Positions 24,694-33,102 of a DNA stretch of 64,000 nucleotides are shown one piece after another. Under the pieces are notes generated by a model. That model did not search any database. It was not told where the DNA came from and saw nothing but the letters and a program-made list of their open reading frames with translations. Each line of letters starts with the position of its first letter. The first letter of the stretch is position 1. Source of the stretch: Nostoc linckia z4 (lineage in GTDB: Bacteria; Cyanobacteriota; Cyanobacteriia; Cyanobacteriales; Nostocaceae); contig NZ_LAHA01000047.1 in the NCBI RefSeq assembly GCF_002608075.1, forward strand, positions 1 to 64,000, written 5' to 3'. The position numbers and the translations under genes are program-made.

Positions 24694-25239
24694 TTACTTA
24701 AGTTGTAGTTCTTCTTCAGGCCAAATCACAGTTCGCCTAAGCTCAAGCACAGCACTGCCAAAATCAGTAATTTCTATTTCTTTGCCAGAATTAAATTGGC
24801 CTCCTTCTTTCGGTCTAATTAGATGACGTTGGCGCAAGCCTTGGTAAGTCTTATGTAAGTTTGAGCCGCGCTGAAAATCATCACAAAGCTTATGTTTATT
24901 ATTTTTATTAATATCGTTATTAATTTCCAGTAGAAGATCCTTTTCTTGGTTACTGAGATTGATAATATTTTTATCAAGCTCTTGTATGATAGACTGAATA
25001 GCCTTATCGATATCGCGTAAATCACTTGGTTTACCAGTAAGTTTAATCTCTGAACCCGGTATTTTTATTTCGATACTAGCGCTTTTCTCTAAGATACCTG
25101 TAAGCTGTTTTTTCAACACAAAAAAAACAAGTAAAAAAATCAATGGCCAGGCTAATGGAGTTAGGACTTGAATTAGCTCTAATGTGTTATTTGAAGTAGA
25201 AGGACTAATCGTTGGCGTTTCAGCTATGAATATTAACAT
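24694..25239 (-). CDS. Membrane-anchored protein with winged-helix-like C-terminus (paralogue of 4062-4541)
   Basis: The 181-residue protein has a membrane helix at about residues 25-44 (LTPLAWPLIFLLVFFVLKK). The Asn/Lys-rich middle is helical. The C-terminus LRQRHLIRPKEGGQFNSGKE, then IEITDFGSAVLELRR closely follows the pattern of the 4062-4541 product. It lies in the same strand run as the hydrolase/trypsin-endonuclease pair but 0.7 kb away. Function unknown; the shared plan points to a family of membrane-tethered proteins. Confidence 0.65.
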   Translation of the reverse strand: MLIFIAETPTISPSTSNNTLELIQVLTPLAWPLIFLLVFFVLKKQLTGILEKSASIEIKIPGSEIKLTGKPSDLRDIDKAIQSIIQELDKNIINLSNQEKDLLLEINNDINKNNKHKLCDDFQRGSNLHKTYQGLRQRHLIRPKEGGQFNSGKEIEITDFGSAVLELRRTVIWPEEELQLK

Positions 25240-25543
25240 AGGAGTTATTTATTAACTTTGTTTTAAAGTTTTTAAAGTGGTAATTATTTTGAATTTAATT
25301 AACTTGATGAACTTGACAAGTAAGTAGTTCAGCGAAAAATTTACGGACTGGATTTAACAGCCTTCGGGTCTAAAAATGGAGGCAGATTTACTTGATATCG
25401 CTTTTAACAAATTAGTAACAGCGACATTATGATTTATTCTTCCTCCATGAGAGATATTTATTTAGAAATAGATTTTAAATCGTGCTGGTGTATGCAGTTT
25501 ATGACGACTGTTGGGGATCTGTTGAGTTTTCCCCTTTCATAAA
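25240..25543. other. Intergenic region
   Basis: About 300 bp, AT-rich, upstream of the 24694 gene. No gene or clear signal was seen. Confidence 0.4.
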
Positions 25544-25873
25544 CTAGCCCTCATCTCCTGGTTTATACTCTAGTCCTTCACCTTCACCGGGGACTATTTT
25601 TTGAGCAGTGCCATTAAGAATTTGCTCCCACATCTCATCAAAGGTGATACCCCGCTTTTTGGCTAAGTACTCAACTCGCTCTTTGATTAACTTATCCCGT
25701 TCCTGGAGCTTGGCACATAGCAGGGATTGGCCTTGCACAACCTTAGTACGACCATTTACCCATGCGTCCACATGGAGTAAATCATTGTAGTACTCGCCAA
25801 GCGCCGGAATGGCTAACCTTTCATCCTTTTTGGGCATTTCATCCTTTCTGGGGTTTAAACCTACTGCATCCAT
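25544..25873 (-). CDS. Hypothetical protein, helical
   Basis: The 109-residue protein has a central block IPALGEYYNDLLHVDAWVNG, then CAKLQERDKLIKERVEYLAK and KRGITFDEMWEQI. It is charged and helical, and looks constrained. ATG codons at 25873 and 25837 are both possible starts; the second skips a weak N-terminus. A DNA-associated role is possible, but nothing specific is visible. Confidence 0.6.
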   Translation of the reverse strand: MDAVGLNPRKDEMPKKDERLAIPALGEYYNDLLHVDAWVNGRTKVVQGQSLLCAKLQERDKLIKERVEYLAKKRGITFDEMWEQILNGTAQKIVPGEGEGLEYKPGDEG

Positions 25874-26036
25874 ATTGCTACTTTAAGTGCTTCTATTTTT
25901 CCAAATCTGCCCCAGAATTGGCACAAAAAAGGAGTACTCAAATACTTTATCCCAATATTGACCCAAATATGGTACATATACGCCCATTATTGGTAGGATG
26001 CAGAAGTACATAAAAAGCTGCCAAAGCCATTAGAAT

Positions 26037-26519
26037 ATGCTTAAATTCAAGTCAAAGATGAATTTTCGTCAAGTTATTGCCATAACAACAAGCCTTGTTC
26101 TATCGGGGAGTGCTTTATATACGCGCCCAGTTAATGCGAATCCTGCGGTACTTGCACCCGCCGCTTTTTGTGCAGGCACGGCTGGGGTAGGATGTGTGCT
26201 TGTTGGAGTTGCTATTATTGGTGGCACTATTTACTATGTGTGGCAGTCCGGGGATGGGAAACATTATGCGGCAGATGCCAATGGACAGATTAACAATTCT
26301 GAAATATTGGTTGGTACAGCCAAGCCTTTGCAGAGTAGAGCTATTTCTGGAATAGAGGCAGCAAAACTAGGGGATGCTCACTGGGCTAATAGTGTTGCTG
26401 ATTGTTACAAGATTGCTAAAAGGATAGGTAAAACACTCAAGAGAAGTCATCTTGCAGTTGGTGGTGGATACTGGTGTATTTTTCCTGGAGAACAAACAAG
26501 TTTTGGAGATAACAGATGA
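26037..26519 (+). CDS. Exported or membrane hypothetical protein
   Basis: The 160-residue protein has a signal-peptide-like start (about residues 8-35, ending VNANP) and a second hydrophobic, glycine-rich stretch (GTAGVGCVLVGVAIIGGTIYYVW, about 46-70). The C-terminal 90 residues are soluble with two cysteines (DCYKIAK...GYWCIFPG). Its stop overlaps the next start (ATGA), so the pair is co-translated. The glycine-rich hydrophobic helix followed by a small soluble domain is also seen in some toxins, but I do not claim this. Confidence 0.6.
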   Translation: MLKFKSKMNFRQVIAITTSLVLSGSALYTRPVNANPAVLAPAAFCAGTAGVGCVLVGVAIIGGTIYYVWQSGDGKHYAADANGQINNSEILVGTAKPLQSRAISGIEAAKLGDAHWANSVADCYKIAKRIGKTLKRSHLAVGGGYWCIFPGEQTSFGDNR

Positions 26520-26911
26520 ACTTGCAAGAATTAGAACAGTTCAATGAGTTAAGAGGCGACACGCTCTTAACATCCATCCTGACTTTTCCTAGCTTCAATG
26601 CACCAGGATATGAACTTACGGGTGGAATGGAGGTTTGTTGTGGAGTCAATGATGCAATTGCTGAGATTGAGCCTATAGTCTGGACTGCTGGTTACAAAAA
26701 CAATCCCGAACATGAATGGAAGCTAGTTAGCTACGAGGTGTTTGTACCTCAAAAGATGGTTTTAGTTGCTCCTGACAATATGCATTCGTGCGAAACTGCA
26801 ACAATACATAATGCCGTCATATTTTGCTATTACAGTCCGATAAAACCAGAAGTAATTAACCAGTTGATTCAACAAAATCAACCTTGGGTTTTAGATAAGA
26901 GTAATAGTTAA
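26516..26911 (+). CDS. Partner of the exported protein, hypothetical
   Basis: The 131-residue cytosolic protein is not recognised. It overlaps the end of the 26037 gene by 4 bp. It has two cysteine pairs (EVCCGVND; MHSCETATIHNAVIFCYY). A tight pair of one exported and one soluble small gene can mean effector and immunity, but there is no direct evidence here. Transcription may end at the hairpin at 26964. Confidence 0.55.
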   Translation: MNLQELEQFNELRGDTLLTSILTFPSFNAPGYELTGGMEVCCGVNDAIAEIEPIVWTAGYKNNPEHEWKLVSYEVFVPQKMVLVAPDNMHSCETATIHNAVIFCYYSPIKPEVINQLIQQNQPWVLDKSNS

Positions 26912-26963
26912 AATTAAGATTCTCTTGCTGCGCCCAATAGATATAATTGGCAATTCCTCACTT

Positions 26964-27007
26964 ATCCCTCCGGTGATGTCAGTCTTAGGCTGACAGGCTG
27001 GAGGGAT
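26964..27007 (+). terminator. Hairpin after the 26037-26911 pair
   Basis: ATCCCTCC (26964-26971) pairs with GGAGGGAT (27000-27007), with an inner TGTCAG/CTGACA stem. It lies 53 bp past the stop. There is no long T-run, so termination strength is uncertain. The rest of the gap to 27221 holds no other clear feature. Confidence 0.55.
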
Positions 27008-27221
27008 ATGTTTGTCACTGTGCCGCATTCATCGTTCACTACTATTGGATTTAGAAAGGAGGAATTGAAAATCATCAAGCTACTAGGAAGGCTTGGGAGT
27101 TAAGGTTTAAGTTTTGGTTGCTAGTAATTATCCGCTAGTAGTCTGCTGTTGATTTTGGGAATAATTATTTTAGCTGTCTGCTTTATTTTTGATTTCTTCT
27201 AAGAAAACTAAAAGGAATATT

Positions 27222-27881
27222 ATGGATACACCAACAGATTTTTTATTATTAAATGAAAATTTTGCTACAAACTTCAATCCTTTTTATGAACGTGAATATT
27301 TAATAATTCAAACCTACCCTTGTGAAAAAAGGCTAATAGTAGATAAACGAAGCTTCAACTATAAAGAAGCAAGAGATTATTGTAGTATTCAAAATCTTGG
27401 TCATGACTACACATCATATAGTTTAAGAATCTTCCATAATCAAAAACTTTGGGAAGTAGACTTTATGGGTGAGCCTTGGAAAGTTTCTAAAGAACAAGAT
27501 TGGAAAATTGCTGAGGAATACTTAAAAGCTCACCATGACAAAAATATTGATGGCGAAATAGTTGTATGTCGATGCAGTTATCCTTTCTTCTCCTCATTGA
27601 CAACTTTCATTAACAGACATGGGGAGGCTGATGAGTACTGGCAGCCTGTTACTTGTCTTACAGAAAGTCAAGGTTTGGAAATAGAAAATTGTCCAAATTG
27701 TAACTACACATTAATCGAATTAGATGAAAATGAAGATGATGATGATTATGATGATTTTATTCCTCTGGCTTGCCGAGAGTGTAGTAATTATGATGGCGAA
27801 TTTTATGGAGATAATCAATTAATTTGTGCAATTCATCCTTATGGATGTGGTTCAGATTTCTGCCCTGATTTTGTACCTTAG
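27222..27881 (+). CDS. Hypothetical protein with C-terminal Cys-rich (zinc-ribbon-like) motif
   Basis: The ATG at 27222, after AAAAGGAATATT, is preferred over one 33 bp upstream; it gives 219 residues. The N-terminal 130 residues are not recognised. The C-terminus has CPNCNYTLIELDE, an acidic DDDDYDD run, then CRECSNYDGEFYGDNQLICA and IHPYGCGSDFCPDFVP. The end pattern (C..C...y.G......CaiHPyG...d.CpDF) recurs in the 32646-32993 product, marking a shared Cys/His module, probably metal-binding. Confidence 0.65.
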   Translation: MDTPTDFLLLNENFATNFNPFYEREYLIIQTYPCEKRLIVDKRSFNYKEARDYCSIQNLGHDYTSYSLRIFHNQKLWEVDFMGEPWKVSKEQDWKIAEEYLKAHHDKNIDGEIVVCRCSYPFFSSLTTFINRHGEADEYWQPVTCLTESQGLEIENCPNCNYTLIELDENEDDDDYDDFIPLACRECSNYDGEFYGDNQLICAIHPYGCGSDFCPDFVP

Positions 27882-27913
27882 TTGAGATTTAATATTAATT
27901 TTTAGGAGAAACT

Positions 27914-28123
27914 ATGCTTGAGGGTGAAGATAAGCCATCTAAGATAAGAACTATTACAGCGACATTTAAATACTGTAACTCTGGCACAGAAGAAATCAAA
28001 ACAGTTACTTGTCTTTTTGATGAAAGAGCAGAAAAATTTGAACTAACAAAAGTTTATGTAGTTGAATTTGGTTGCAAATTAATTTTCTGTAAACCAGATA
28101 ACCACTTTTTAGTCAACGATTAA
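27914..28123 (+). CDS. Small hypothetical protein
   Basis: The 69-residue product begins MLEGEDKPSKIRTITATFKY and looks like a small beta-rich domain with three cysteines. TTTTTAGGAGAAACT gives a good ribosome-binding site. It follows the 27222 gene by 32 bp on the same strand, so the two may be co-transcribed. Function unknown. Confidence 0.55.
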   Translation: MLEGEDKPSKIRTITATFKYCNSGTEEIKTVTCLFDERAEKFELTKVYVVEFGCKLIFCKPDNHFLVND

Positions 28124-28292
28124 TTAACTGCGATCGCTCCTTATCCTCGCTTGAATTTTGGTATTAAATGCTCTATTTATAAGCGATCGCACCCTATCCT
28201 CTAAGAAAAAATCTGGAATTGGCAATCTCGGCGTTGTAGTACTTATTAGATAAAAACTTTTATAAATAGCCTTTGGGGAATATAACCCCATC

Positions 28293-28322
28293 AAAAGCCC
28301 AGTCACGACGACCGGGTTTTTT
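28293..28322 (+). terminator. Rho-independent-type terminator
   Basis: AAAGCCCAGTC and GACCGGGTTTTTT form a hairpin (one bulge) ending in a T-run on the plus strand. It would end transcripts from 27914 and lies before the convergent arfB. Confidence 0.65.
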
Positions 28323-28331
28323 GGTAATAGA

Positions 28332-28380
28332 GCGATGCCTGCGGTGGTCACTGAGCCGGTCGTTGTGCGGTAAACTACGC
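28332..28380. repeat. 49-bp repeat, left copy of an inverted pair
   Basis: The sequence reads GCGATGCCTGCGGTGGTCAC, then TGAGCCGGTCGTTGTGCGG and TAAACTACGC. Its reverse complement is at 32551-32599 with 48 of 49 bases equal. The pair brackets arfB, an integrase, nucA and nuiA. Confidence 0.85.
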
Positions 28381-28407
28381 TCATCGGCCAAGACACGCGA
28401 TTGCATT

Positions 28408-28821
28408 TTAATCAATAGCCTGCCTTCTGCTGGACTTAATCTGCCCTCGCTTAGTTTTACTGTCAAGACGTTTTTTTTGAGAGCTGCGAGTTGGTTTAGT
28501 GGGTTTACGTTTTCTCTTCAGCACGACTGCGCTTTTAATAAGTTCTTTGAGTCGTTCTAAAGCCTCCTCTCGGTTTTGCTCCTGGCTGCGGTGTTCTTGA
28601 GCCTTGATGACAACAACCCCCTCTTGGGTAATGCGTCTGTCGTTGAGCTTCAAAAGCTGTTCTTTATAGAAAGCGGGTAATGATGAAGCCTCAATGTTAA
28701 AGCGTAAGTGGATGGCTGTAGCAACTTTGTTGACGTTTTGACCCCCTGCGCCTTGAGAACGAATCGCGCTAATTTCGAGTTCGCTATCGGGGATGATGAT
28801 AATATTTGAAATTTGCAGCAT
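28408..28821 (-). CDS. arfB: Alternative ribosome-rescue factor, ArfB-like peptidyl-tRNA hydrolase
   Basis: The 137-residue protein has the RF-1 catalytic domain with GGQ in SQGAGGQNVNK (residues 26-28), preceded by ISAIRS, and a long basic C-terminal tail (KRKRKPTKPTRSSQKKR...). This is the ArfB/YaeJ plan: the tail enters the mRNA channel of stalled ribosomes and GGQ hydrolyses the peptidyl-tRNA. The length is as expected. A gene of this kind on accessory DNA is unusual and may be a second copy. Confidence 0.9.
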   Translation of the reverse strand: MLQISNIIIIPDSELEISAIRSQGAGGQNVNKVATAIHLRFNIEASSLPAFYKEQLLKLNDRRITQEGVVVIKAQEHRSQEQNREEALERLKELIKSAVVLKRKRKPTKPTRSSQKKRLDSKTKRGQIKSSRRQAID

Positions 28822-28870
28822 AACTTAATATATAGCATTATTAGTGCGTTCGCGTAGCACCAACAGATTG

Positions 28871-29137
28871 TTAGTCCCTTGTGTGTTGAGTTATTACAAA
28901 ATTGTCCAAATTGGCTAACACAAATTCCAAATCGTTGTTTGTTTCTTGCAACAATTCGGTAAGTGGTTTTTCACCAACTTTTATGTCTTCTAATTGACAC
29001 ATTTGTTGGTTGAGTACATAAAACACAATCTTGACCATTGATGGAAAGCGGGAATTCTGATGACAAGCTGAGATATTCGGGCATTTATAGTCAACACCTG
29101 TCATTTGACGACAATCTAAACCCATCGGACAGTACAT
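28871..29137 (-). CDS. Small hypothetical protein with Cys cluster
   Basis: The 88-residue product starts MYCPMGLDCRQMTGVDYKC, then PNISACHQ. Four cysteines and a histidine in the first 27 residues could bind metal. The rest is helical (KPLTELLQETNNDLEFVLANL). It lies between arfB and the integrase on the same strand. Not recognised. Confidence 0.5.
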   Translation of the reverse strand: MYCPMGLDCRQMTGVDYKCPNISACHQNSRFPSMVKIVFYVLNQQMCQLEDIKVGEKPLTELLQETNNDLEFVLANLDNFVITQHTRD

Positions 29138-29169
29138 AAATGCAAATTGTCAAAATAAATATCAACCAA

Positions 29170-30255
29170 TCAAAACCTCGGCAGCACTGTACCCGTCCCC
29201 GCATCTTTCTTGACTCTTACATACCCCTTGGTAGTATCGCTCTTATTATGCCCCAACTGGTCTTGCACCTCAAAAAGTGGTTTACTATCCACCGCCCTCG
29301 TTGCATGGGAATGGCGCAACCAGTGACAGGAAAACTTCACCTTCGCTACCTCGGAGATATCCTGAATCAACTTTTTAATCGCTCGGTCGCTCAATGGCAA
29401 CCCCCGTTTTTTCGGGTCAGGTGACACATTCGGGAACACTGGCATCTTGTCACTAGCCATCCCACGATACTTTTTGAGCAACGAAGATGTTTCGTGGTCT
29501 AAGCCAATTTCTCGGTACTTCCCACCCTTACCCCGAAACTTAATTGTGTAATACCCCCGGTGTCTATCCTCTGGTGTCGGGTCTGGTTGCCATTTAAAAT
29601 CGCGCCAATACAATCCCGGATAATCTTCTTTGGGTTGTCCCGGTTCATCACCTGGAACCGTCACGCGACCCACTTCGCCAACCCGCATCCCACTATAAAA
29701 AATCAAATTAAAAACCAGCCAATACTGCCCCCCTAACTGCTTGGCAGCCTTACTCAGCTTCGCCATTTCCCAATCTTCTAGATACCGCTCTGCCTTCGGT
29801 AAGTCACTGAAATTATCGTAATTTATACTACTTGCAATATTCCGCAAGAAATAGCCAACATTCTCTGCACTTCCATAGCTCCAGAGCGAACGCAATATCA
29901 GCACTCGGTTAGATTTAGTATAAGGGGAAACCTCACCCCAAGAAGCTATAAATTCCAGTAACTTTGGCTGCTGGATTAACCTTAAGTCGGGTATACCTTC
30001 ATTACGTACCCAATTGAGCAATTTTTGACCAAAACGGTAGTATTTTCGCTTGGTTTGTTCGCGGTTTTGCGACCCCGCCCAAGCCAAAATTAATTCCTCA
30101 TCATTACCCACCGCAGGCGTGCGGTAATAATATTGCCGAATTACCTCCGATACCAATTCTGGAGTTACTTGTCCAGAGGTATTTTGCGCTACAACTTTTG
30201 CAGAGTTGGGAGGCAGAATTTCTACAGAGCTAACCTCAATATTAGTAACATCCAT
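29170..30255 (-). CDS. Tyrosine recombinase/integrase
   Basis: The 361-residue protein is full length. Catalytic features: YSGMRVGEVGRV (first Arg, around residue 190), KGGKYREIGL (beta-hairpin Lys), CHWLRHSHATRAV (H311, R314), LGHNKSDTTKGY (H336, nucleophile Y345). The N-terminal part fits a core-binding helical domain. It could move a cassette, resolve plasmid multimers, or act on the 49-bp inverted repeats that flank it; the sequence does not decide. It is divergent from the 30566 gene. Confidence 0.9.
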   Translation of the reverse strand: MDVTNIEVSSVEILPPNSAKVVAQNTSGQVTPELVSEVIRQYYYRTPAVGNDEELILAWAGSQNREQTKRKYYRFGQKLLNWVRNEGIPDLRLIQQPKLLEFIASWGEVSPYTKSNRVLILRSLWSYGSAENVGYFLRNIASSINYDNFSDLPKAERYLEDWEMAKLSKAAKQLGGQYWLVFNLIFYSGMRVGEVGRVTVPGDEPGQPKEDYPGLYWRDFKWQPDPTPEDRHRGYYTIKFRGKGGKYREIGLDHETSSLLKKYRGMASDKMPVFPNVSPDPKKRGLPLSDRAIKKLIQDISEVAKVKFSCHWLRHSHATRAVDSKPLFEVQDQLGHNKSDTTKGYVRVKKDAGTGTVLPRF

Positions 30256-30565
30256 CTAGGAAATAAGAGTTACGCGACAATAAACATTTAACTTCCTGGA
30301 AGTGCTCTTTCAGGAAGCTTTTATATTTTACGACAGCGCAGTGGATATGCCGGCATTACCAGAACAAGTATTTGCCGCCAAGGAACGAAGAAGGCTGTTG
30401 GTTTTTTTGCCATAAATCTGTAGCATTTGGACGGCGAACGCCTACAGCGAAACCTAGCTAATCGCGCTAGTCCGCGCATCATGATAGTGTCAAGGTAGTT
30501 ATCAAGATAAAGACGCGCTCACCTTTGTCGCGGACAGTTCGGTTTTACCTAGACATTACCTAGAT
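30256..30565. promoter_or_regulatory. Divergent promoter region, integrase and 30566 gene
   Basis: The 310-bp gap has TTCCTGGAAGTGCTCTTTCAGGAAG (partial inverted repeat CTTCCTG/CAGGAAG, 30290-30318) and the direct repeat TTACCTAGA (30545 and 30556) just before the ATG at 30566. These could be operators. Otherwise it holds no gene. Confidence 0.35.
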
Positions 30566-31087
30566 ATGAGCAATACAGGGAGAACAAAGAAGCTAGCATC
30601 TTTCAACTGCGACCAAAAGATGTGGGAGCAGTTTATCGCTCGTTGCCAGTCCAAAGGCACGACGGCAACAGCCACGCTCACCCAATTTATCGAACTCTAC
30701 CTAGACGATCTAGATAACCTTGATTCAATTGCTGGTAATGAAAATAAACGCTTGGACTCTTTAGAACAAAAAGTTGAAGAGATAACAGCCCAAATGGCAC
30801 GGTTAACTGAGGCGATTGTTAAAATTCAAAATCATCTCAATAACCAAACGAAGCGGCACAATAAATCGTACAACAACAATTCCTACTTAAACAGGCAAAC
30901 TCCCCGTATTCAACCGATAACGGAAGAAAATTTAGCTGCAAGACTTAATGTAAGTGTAGAAACTATACGCGAGCAGCGAGTTAATCTGCCACCACCACTT
31001 TTTGTGGCATGGTGCAAGGGCAAGGATAAATCGGGTATTGGCTGGGAATTTAACGAAAGTACGGGGTTATATCATCCGGTGAGTTAG
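30566..31087 (+). CDS. Putative DNA-binding regulator with coiled coil
   Basis: The 173-residue protein begins with a ribbon-helix-helix-like block (KKLASFNCDQKMWEQFIARC, then TATLTQFIELYLDDL). A leucine-heptad coiled coil follows (RLDSLEQKVEEITAQMARLTE) and an Asn-rich linker. The end VSVETIREQRVNLPPPLFVA then WCKGKDKSGIGWEF resembles a second small DNA-contacting motif. It is divergent from the integrase and may control it. Confidence 0.6.
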   Translation: MSNTGRTKKLASFNCDQKMWEQFIARCQSKGTTATATLTQFIELYLDDLDNLDSIAGNENKRLDSLEQKVEEITAQMARLTEAIVKIQNHLNNQTKRHNKSYNNNSYLNRQTPRIQPITEENLAARLNVSVETIREQRVNLPPPLFVAWCKGKDKSGIGWEFNESTGLYHPVS

Positions 31088-31206
31088 AGCGCTTGGGTGC
31101 GATCGCTCTCCTCGCTTGTAAACAATATGCTTTTTTACGATAGTTGTTGAGAACTGTAATATTTACGAATTGTGAGCGTTGCACGGTGATATTTGATATT
31201 AGGGAA

Positions 31207-32127
31207 ATGCTTGTAGCTTTTAGGAGATTTTATTTGAAAACTAGTAACTTTACCCCGAACAGAAATCGCCTTCGGATATGGGCTGCTACTGTAGTCATTA
31301 CTTTACTGGTTGGCTGTTCATCTTCATCAAGTCAAACCTTACCAACTCCAACTCAGTCACCAACACCGACAATAGAAAAACCATTGCAGACGACAATTGC
31401 ACCTATCAGCCCTCACCTGCTGTTAGGCAATCCCACCAGTGCAACTCCCACAAAGCTTACGCCTGATAATTACCTCATGGTAAAAAACCAGTATGCGCTC
31501 TCTTACAACAACAGTAAGGGAACAGCCAACTGGGTAGCTTGGCAGTTAAATAAGTCATGGCTAGGGGACGCAGAGCGCCAAAACAACTTTCGCCCTGATA
31601 GCACTTTGCCTGCTGGTTGGTTACGGGTGACTCCTTCTATGTATTCTGGTTCAGGTTACGACCGAGGGCATATTGCACCATCGGGCGATCGCACCCGGAC
31701 GATAGAAGATAACACCGCCACTTTTTTAATGACAAACATGATGCCCCAGACACCGGACAACAACCGGAACACTTGGGGTAATTTAGAAGATTATTGTCGA
31801 GAATTAGTCAGCCAGGGCAAAGAACTTTATATTGTCGCTGGCCCTTTTGGTAGTCAAGGACAGCCCCTTAAGGGTAAGGTGACGATTCCTCAAACTACTT
31901 GGAAAATTGTTGTAGTTTTAGATAGCCCCGGCTCTGGGATTAATGGTATTACTGCAAACACTCGTGTCATCGCGGTGAACATACCAAATGAGCAAGAAAT
32001 CAACAACGATTGGAGAGCTTACAAAGTCAGTGTTGATGAATTAGAAAAACTCACAGGTTATGATTTTATCTCTGACGTTTCTCCAAATATTCAGGATGTT
32101 ATTGAAAGCAAAGTAGATAGTCCTTAA
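31207..32127 (+). CDS. nucA: NucA-type DNA/RNA non-specific endonuclease, lipoprotein-like
   Basis: With the ATG at 31207 the product has 306 residues. A hydrophobic stretch ends in the lipobox-like LLVGC (C37), so it may be a secreted lipoprotein. A Ser/Thr/Pro-rich linker leads to the beta-beta-alpha-metal nuclease domain with the signature YDRGHIAPSGDR (catalytic H155) and NMMPQTPDNNRNTWGNLE (metal-binding Asn). This matches the Anabaena NucA family, which degrades DNA and RNA. The inhibitor gene nuiA is convergent, with stops 6 bp apart. Confidence 0.9.
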   Translation: MLVAFRRFYLKTSNFTPNRNRLRIWAATVVITLLVGCSSSSSQTLPTPTQSPTPTIEKPLQTTIAPISPHLLLGNPTSATPTKLTPDNYLMVKNQYALSYNNSKGTANWVAWQLNKSWLGDAERQNNFRPDSTLPAGWLRVTPSMYSGSGYDRGHIAPSGDRTRTIEDNTATFLMTNMMPQTPDNNRNTWGNLEDYCRELVSQGKELYIVAGPFGSQGQPLKGKVTIPQTTWKIVVVLDSPGSGINGITANTRVIAVNIPNEQEINNDWRAYKVSVDELEKLTGYDFISDVSPNIQDVIESKVDSP

Positions 32128-32132
32128 GCAAG

Positions 32133-32537
32133 TCAAGTTTCTACAACTTTAGTAGAAATTCCTGCTAAATTTCTTGTCGGGGTTTCACCAACAATATAAG
32201 CATCAATCTCTTTGCTGCCGAGGCGATACACCTGCAAATTACTCAGGTTGTCTTTGAGTGTCTGCACAAGAGCTTGAAATTTATTAACAATTTCTTTCTC
32301 TTCTTCACCATGCCAATCTTCTTCTGTTGTTGCTACTTGAAAAAAATCGTCAACCCCCACAATTTCAACAGGCGTATCTTGTGGATGATTTATCTGTTGT
32401 ACAATTTTTTGGGGTGTTACAGGTGCAGCATCTTCCCAAAGAAAAACTTCAAACGGGTACTCAGACTCACTCATAAACAGCAAGCCGTCAGATGCGCGTT
32501 TTAGCTGTTCTAAAATTTCTGAATTGGTTTTAGTCAT
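32133..32537 (-). CDS. nuiA: NuiA-type nuclease inhibitor
   Basis: The 134-residue protein reads MTKTNSEILEQLKRASDGLL, then FMSESEYPFEVFLWEDAAPV, ending LAGISTKVVET. I recognise this as the NuiA family, which inhibits NucA by inserting its C-terminal residues into the active site. The neighbouring convergent nucA makes the assignment firm. Two ATGs are possible; the inner one matches the family start. Cytoplasmic NuiA would protect the host from unexported nuclease. Confidence 0.92.
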   Translation of the reverse strand: MTKTNSEILEQLKRASDGLLFMSESEYPFEVFLWEDAAPVTPQKIVQQINHPQDTPVEIVGVDDFFQVATTEEDWHGEEEKEIVNKFQALVQTLKDNLSNLQVYRLGSKEIDAYIVGETPTRNLAGISTKVVET

Positions 32538-32550
32538 AAGCAATAATAGA

Positions 32551-32599
32551 GCGTAGTTTACCGCACAACGACCGGCTCAGTGACCGCCGCAGGCATCGC
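32551..32599. repeat. 49-bp repeat, right copy of the inverted pair
   Basis: Reverse complement of 28332-28380 with one mismatch. It begins GCGTAGTTTACCGCACAACG and ends CCGCAGGCATCGC. It lies just upstream of nuiA. Confidence 0.85.
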
Positions 32600-32645
32600 A
32601 CCATCAAAGTTATCATCCCAAAAGCTGAAGCTGCTGCAACAACCT

Positions 32646-32993
32646 CTACACGCTATCATCCATCCACCCGCACTCAGGGCAATCCCAATGCACCCTTGAG
32701 GTGTAGTCGCGGTCAAACGTAAACCCGCATTGAGGACATTTACCAGTAAACATTGGGTGAGTGTCGATGAGTTCTAGCTGTTCCTCTGGTGTCCATCTCT
32801 GGCGGGGCTGCACAATCAACTCGCCATTGTAATAAGTGGCCCCCTCCGGCTCCCACAGTTCTACTGGCTCGGCGTTGGGGTCTTTACGGAAGTCTAAGCA
32901 GCTATCACCGTCTGGGCCTGTTGGGTGAACAACACAGACGAGGTGGGGGTCATGGGCGCAAAATAAACAGCGATCGCAGTCTGGAATTTTCAT
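32646..32993 (-). CDS. Hypothetical protein with two Cys-rich modules
   Basis: The ATG at 32993 gives 115 residues; a longer frame to 33077 would translate a HIP1-centred palindrome and the CTTAGAGGAA repeat, so the inner start is favoured. The N-terminal module IPDCDRCLFCAHDPHLVCVV, then HPTGPDGDSCLDF shares the HP.G...D.C.DF pattern with the 27222 product. The C-terminal module CPQCGFTFDRDYTSRVHWDC, then PECGW is a classic zinc ribbon. Function unknown. Confidence 0.65.
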   Translation of the reverse strand: MKIPDCDRCLFCAHDPHLVCVVHPTGPDGDSCLDFRKDPNAEPVELWEPEGATYYNGELIVQPRQRWTPEEQLELIDTHPMFTGKCPQCGFTFDRDYTSRVHWDCPECGWMDDSV

Positions 32994-33102
32994 AGTACCA
33001 GTGTACTGCGCCCCAAAGAGCGATCGCTCTTTGAGTGCAACTTTTCCTCTAAGAACGGGCGGGAGCAATGCCTCCAACGGACTGCGCCTAAGCCAGAAAC
33101 TT

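Noticed and set aside
26037-26911. Toxin-immunity pair
   Set aside because: The layout fits, but no toxin motif was seen, so it was left as hypothetical.
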